Shown here piece after piece: positions 59,563 through 64,000 of a stretch of 64,000 bases of DNA; the first letter of the stretch is position 1; each line of letters starts with the position of its first letter. Under the pieces are notes generated by a model. That model was not told the origin of the DNA and did no database searches. It worked only from the letters and a program-made list of their open reading frames with translations. This DNA comes from Brachionus plicatilis (lineage: Eukaryota; Rotifera; Eurotatoria; Ploima; Brachionidae). The stretch spans positions 1,182,743-1,246,742 of the forward strand of contig QEOQ01000316.1 of the NCBI GenBank assembly GCA_010279815.1. The letters are read 5' to 3'. A program made the position numbers and the translations under genes.

Positions 59563-60443
59563 TTTTATTTTCTTAAAATTTTTTAATAAATTTTTTGACG
59601 AAATTAAACTTGAGTGTCTCAGTCTCAAAAATTAGCCTAATAATTGAATTTTTATCAAGTTGTAAAGCTTAAGTTGTTGATTTTTTAATATAAAGTTTAA
59701 TATATGTGATGTTATAAAATAATTATAAAAAATTTACCTTTGATTAAAATATTGAAAATATTTGAAACTTATTAATTTTAGTATATAGGGCAATTTTTTT
59801 ATTTAAAATTTTTAGAGCCTGACTGATGATGTCTATGAATTAAAACTAAAAAAAAATAATCACAAATCTTTTGTTATATAAAAAATTAAAAATCGAACTT
59901 TTAGAAACTGGGATCACATGTTGCAAAAGAAAATTTTATAAAATTATAAAAATTAATTAAAAAATCACGAAATACTAATACTAACGAAAATTACATATTT
60001 TTAAAAATCAATTTTTTTATGTTCAATATCTTAGCAAAAGAAAAATAAACAAATTTACTAAAATTAGTTAATAGGAGATTAGCAAAAAACGCAATTTAAA
60101 TTTGAAAAGATTACATTAGAGCTTAAAAATTAATAATAAATTTTAACTAAATTTCAATCTTTAAAAGCTTTAAAAGCTATTAAAAATTATTTCCTTTTTT
60201 TTTAAATTAATTATAAAGATGTTTTTCCGAACTTTTAAAAATTTTCATGCAATTGAAAGGAAATTTTAAAATTTCAAAATTGAGCATTAAAAAAAAAAGC
60301 AATTTATTATAAATATGAAAAAAAAACCTTTTTACAATTAAAAATTCATAAAAAAAAATTTAAATTTTGATGGTAATTTGAATCAACAAAATAGATAAAT
60401 TTCCACTTGAATACTTAATAAACTCAAAAAAGACCGTTTTTAA
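59563..60443. other. Intergenic, no gene seen
   Basis: AT-rich 3' flank shared by two convergent genes (eIF4G-type and lectin genes). No other feature seen. Confidence 0.5.
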
Positions 60444-62560
60444 TTAAACATTAGTTCGCCAATACTCATTGCTATCCACTCTAGGTCTTCGATTGTCCAT
60501 TCTTGAACTATCATTTGACAAGTCAACCGACCTATCTGAGTTATCATATCCTTCGTTGGACTTTGATCTGTACGTACCAAATGTACCGGTTAGACTTTCC
60601 ATATTTCGGCTCGAATGAAAGCCTGACATTTCACTAAAAGGACCAGATATGTGCTTTTGTTTTACAGAACCACCAATGGTGCTTATGTTACCTTCGTTGC
60701 TCACACTATCATCTCCACTATAGTCATTTTTGTAGCCAAATTCACGGTCTAATTTAGCCTGATTCTGCCGCCTAATTAAAATTTAAATTAAATAAAATTA
60801 AGTCTAAACAAAAATTACCTGATGCATATAAGGATAGCTATGGCAATTATAATGAGGAAAAAAACCGAACCGAGAACAATTAGTACTTTAAAAAAAAAAT
60901 AAAGAAAAAAAAAAATTTATAAAAAAAAATTACCGATCATGACAGTGCGATCCGTATCCGAGTTAGGCTCATACGAAGCCACTTTTGTAGTTGTAGAAGT
61001 GGTTGTAGTCGGATCTAAAACAAGTTAAAAAAAAATTAAAATTTTTGAGTCATTTTATTTCTAAAGTAATTTTAATCATGCATTTCTGATAGGCTCTAAG
61101 CACAACAAAAAAATACTACTTCAAAAAATAATAAAAGGAAAAAAATATATTTTTTTTATTTTTTTAATACAATATCTACTTAAATCCTAGATTAAAAAAA
61201 AAAGTGTACCTTTAAACGATTTATATTTATCTTTTAAATCACTAATATTGGAATAGATAATTTTTGGAATTTTTTTTGTTTTGTTCGCAGTCGATTCAAC
61301 TATGGGTCTAGTTTGAATTTTGGCAGACGTGGTAGATGAGTGACTACTACTAGTGCCTATAGAGCTTACTGACTTGCCTAAAATGTTAAATTTCTCTTTA
61401 GTTGTCAGATTATTCTCATTTAATCTTTGCTTAATTTTGGCGCTTAATTTAAAACTAGTGGAACTACTAGAACTAGCTAATGTAGTTGTGTTCATTTCCT
61501 TAAGAGTGCTAGTTGTTGTTGTAAAAGAATCTGTGGACTTAAAAGCGATAGTAAAGTGGTTAAAGGCTTTATTTTTTTTTGTTAGATATTCGTCTTCATT
61601 AACTGATAAAAATGGTGCTCCCGTATGTTGCTTTAGATTGTGCTGTGCAAACGTGGTACCGCTAAAATGGGTATAATTACTGCTAATGTTCTCAGTTGAA
61701 TTATTAGCTTCAACTGTCACGTTGGATACAGAAAAAAATTCAGTGGTATTAGGGATTAGAGTGGTTGTAGAGGTAGTGGTGGCAGTCGTAGTGGTGGTAC
61801 TTGTGGTAGTTGTTGTGGTTGTGCTAGTACTGGTTGTTGTCTCGGTGCTGATTGTAGTTGTTTCAGTTGTTTCTTGGGTAAAAATTGGCTGTGTCGTAGT
61901 TAGTACAATATTACCTGTAGACAAAAGGGGTATTTTGGGTTAATTTAATTTTAACTTGAAGATAAATTTAAGAAAAAATTTAAAAACAAGTTTATTAGAG
62001 GTTAAAAAGCTGCTTCATGCTTCTGATTTAATGATAATGATTTGTTTATCTAGGTAAGAAGAGAAAAAAAATTTACTTGAACAGTCGAATATGATGTCAA
62101 TGCGGTATGGTATCAGGTAGTAGGAGTTATCCGGCAGAAAATAAGTTTCGGCATCGAAAAGCTTTTTTTCGTCAATGAAAGCGCTGCTGAGCACACATTC
62201 TGTTTTTCCATTGCAGAAATCAACTAAAGGCTTTGAATAGTTGTAGTCCAGGGAGCCTTTGCCGTAGCAGTCAGGTCTTTGGTTATTTTTTTCGAATTTC
62301 TCAACCACTTGAATTATGTTGACCGCTTGGCCAAATTGGCATTGCAGCGGATACGAGTTTAGTCTGTACTCGTCAGCACATATTGAAACTGTTAATTAAA
62401 TTTTTAATTAGAATTTTATTTAAAATAGATGATTGAAAGAAAAAAAAAAATTCATCTAAATTTTTTTTTAATTACCTGTCTTTGGCGTAAACGCCGCTTG
62501 GCACTTGATATTTGTGATTAATGCGTTCAAAATAAAGATCAAAAAGAACAAAAGCCGCAT
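60444..62560 (-). CDS. Rhamnose-lectin (SUEL) mucin-like type I membrane protein
   Basis: Six exons: 62560-62476, 62388-62077, 61914-61210, 61014-60934, 60885-60819 and 60771-60444. All have GT-AG borders and compatible phases, total 1,578 nt (525 aa). Order: signal peptide (MRLLFFLIFILNALITNIKC); one SUEL/Gal-lectin domain, residues about 33-130 (ICADEYRLNSYPLQCQFGQA, VDFCNGKTECVLSSAF, IPYRIDIIFDC, with the family Cys pattern); a Thr/Ser-rich stalk, about 133-390, with TTTTST runs and several N-glycosylation sites; a transmembrane helix encoded by its own small exon (VLIVLGSVFFLIIIAIAILI); and a cytoplasmic tail of about 110 residues with Ser/Asp patches, ending SNEYWRTNV. It probably binds galactosides or rhamnosides at the cell surface. 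Nearest architectures are EVA-1/latrophilin-type SUEL receptors, but a single SUEL on a mucin stalk differs from both. Confidence 0.88.
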
Positions 62561-64000
62561 TTTTAAGGAATCTAAATTTAAGAAAAAATAAGTTTTCCAA
62601 GTGATAAGATTGCATTTTTGGCAAAATTCAAATAATAATAAAATTGTTGTAATTTTACGAAATAATTTTCTTTTACAATTGAAATTAAGCCTACAAAGCG
62701 AGTAAATATTAACTTAGAACAATCGAAAATTGAATTTAATTATAAAAAAAAATTATAAAAAAAGAAAGCCTTTCAATATAAAATTCTTTTGAATTTAAAT
62801 ATAATGAACTTGAGATTTTGTGTCTTTTATTCTCTGATAAAAAAAAAAAAAAAAAACAAGATTACGGATACAAGCTTCGAATCATTACAAAATCTTATTA
62901 TACAAAGACCGTCACAACAAAATTTAAGATATTTTTTTTTTTCAAAAAAATAACCACTAGTCGGCTAATTTAAGTAAAATTTGCTCTAAGTTCGTTCATA
63001 TTTAATCCCCTAATAGACCAAAGTCAAAGCTATATAAAATTTAAATTTTTTTTAAATTTTACTGTCAAACTGGATTAATTGGCTATTAAGTAGATTTTAA
63101 ATTAAGCCATTGTTCGTATTTGAATAAGTCCGAGTGTGGCTTATTGTGTCAATCAAATCTTTGAACCCAATTGCATAAATTGACTCAAATGTTTAGCTTG
63201 ACAAGATAAAATTTAAATTTCCTACCGATACTGATTGACTTATGGTCCACTTTTTTCTTATCGTCATAAATGACCAAGCTTTTTAACACGAATAATATTT
63301 TTGCTAATTTAAAATTTTAATTTTTTTCCAATACTTTTATTTTGAAAATTGAATTCAAACAAAATTAATTAATAGAAATTATCTTTAATCGGAAAATTTC
63401 CATTTCAACCCCCTTAATAATTTTCATTAAGAAATAAAGAGCTCTTGGTCCTTCCAAAGACAATTATCAGAGTCTTGACTAGGAATTAATTAGAGAATCA
63501 CTGACGAAAAAGCAGGACAGTTTAATAAGATTTAATCATAAAAAAAATAATTTTTTTTTTTAAATAAATCAAAATAAATTTAAAAAAAACCCATTTGATT
63601 AATTTTGTTCAAAAAAGATAATTAATTTTTAATAAAATAATAAAATTTTTAAATAAATTGTATTATGCAATTTTAAAAAGCTGAAAAGTATTCCAATAGA
63701 GATAAAAAGTGGTATAAACTTATTTCCAAATAAAAGAATATATTGAATTTCATTATAAAAAGTTCAAAAATACATTTTAGGTCCTAGTGATAAAAAAGAT
63801 GAGCCCCCCAAAAAAAATTTAATTTTGAAATTGATATTTTTAAAAATAAATACAATTAAAAAGCCAAAATAAATAATCGAATAAGCTAATACGCGATCAA
63901 ATAGACATGAAAGCTTTTTTAAAGCTCATGTTTTACAGGAAATTAAAATGCAATTATTGTCTTTGGCTAATGGAAAAAAAATCATGTTTTCGAAATGAAA
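62561..64000. other. Upstream flank of the lectin gene, no gene seen
   Basis: AT-rich sequence with a more complex stretch at about 63080-63290. No ORF, RNA gene or repeat that I can support up to the window edge. Confidence 0.5.

Noticed and set aside
61686..61943. Val-rich plus-strand frame over the lectin stalk
   Set aside because: Antisense of the Thr-coding repeats (ACN codons read as NGT/valine).
1..64000. tRNA, rRNA, CRISPR or bacterial operon features
   Set aside because: No cloverleaf with a GTTCRA-type T-arm, no rRNA block and no regularly spaced identical repeats were seen; the DNA is a spliced eukaryotic genome.

Overview
The window is a piece of a very AT-rich animal nuclear genome. 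Genes are spliced with GT-AG introns, mostly 48-70 bp long, and sit in gene-poor DNA full of poly-A/T runs and fold-back repeats. The gene set is metazoan: eEF2, cyclin D, an SLC25A51-type NAD carrier, CCDC157, CASC3/Barentsz, an eIF4G-type factor, a PDZ protein and a rhamnose-lectin membrane protein. Composition, tiny introns and secreted WD40 proteins with 'NGDL' repeats suggest a monogonont rotifer such as Brachionus. That placement is inference; no rRNA or mitochondrial marker is present.

Layout. 1-3480 (-): 5' part of eEF2, truncated by the window edge, with a 2.2-kb intron that carries a TA-flanked Tc1/mariner-like MITE. 3.5-15 kb: no convincing gene; two long fold-backs (one with a decayed AT-hook coding fragment), an 8-bp microsatellite and SINE-like copies. 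15.2-16.1 kb (+): intronless cyclin D, followed by a degenerate repeat array of RFX/X-box palindromes. 22.2-23.1 kb (-): SLC25A51-like carrier. 24.8-26.2 kb (-): secreted-type WxxW + WD40 protein, 5' end missing. 29.3-29.6 kb (-): 78-aa Gly/Met-rich protein with a myristoylation-type N-terminus. 30.6-33.7 kb (-): five-exon CCDC157 with a perfect X-box about 100 bp upstream. 36-44 kb: three related CASC3/Barentsz-like genes in mixed orientation, with transposon debris between them. 46.7-48 kb: a PDZ-only protein converging on a single-pass membrane protein. 50.7-51.1 kb (-): two-exon small secreted protein, possibly a peptide precursor. 57.5-59.6 kb (+): short eIF4G (MIF4G-MA3-W2) whose last exon is recoverable only by splicing. 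60.4-62.6 kb (-): six-exon signal peptide-SUEL lectin-Thr-rich-TM-tail protein.

Several genes act in mRNA fate and translation (eEF2, eIF4G, CASC3 group), but spacing and orientation show no operon. Exon joins were checked by reading phase: the joined CDS lengths of CCDC157, the lectin gene, eIF4G, the PDZ gene and the secreted protein are all multiples of three. The most unusual items are the CASC3-like trio, the X-box repeat array, the short eIF4G, and the fold-back carrying AT-hook coding sequence.
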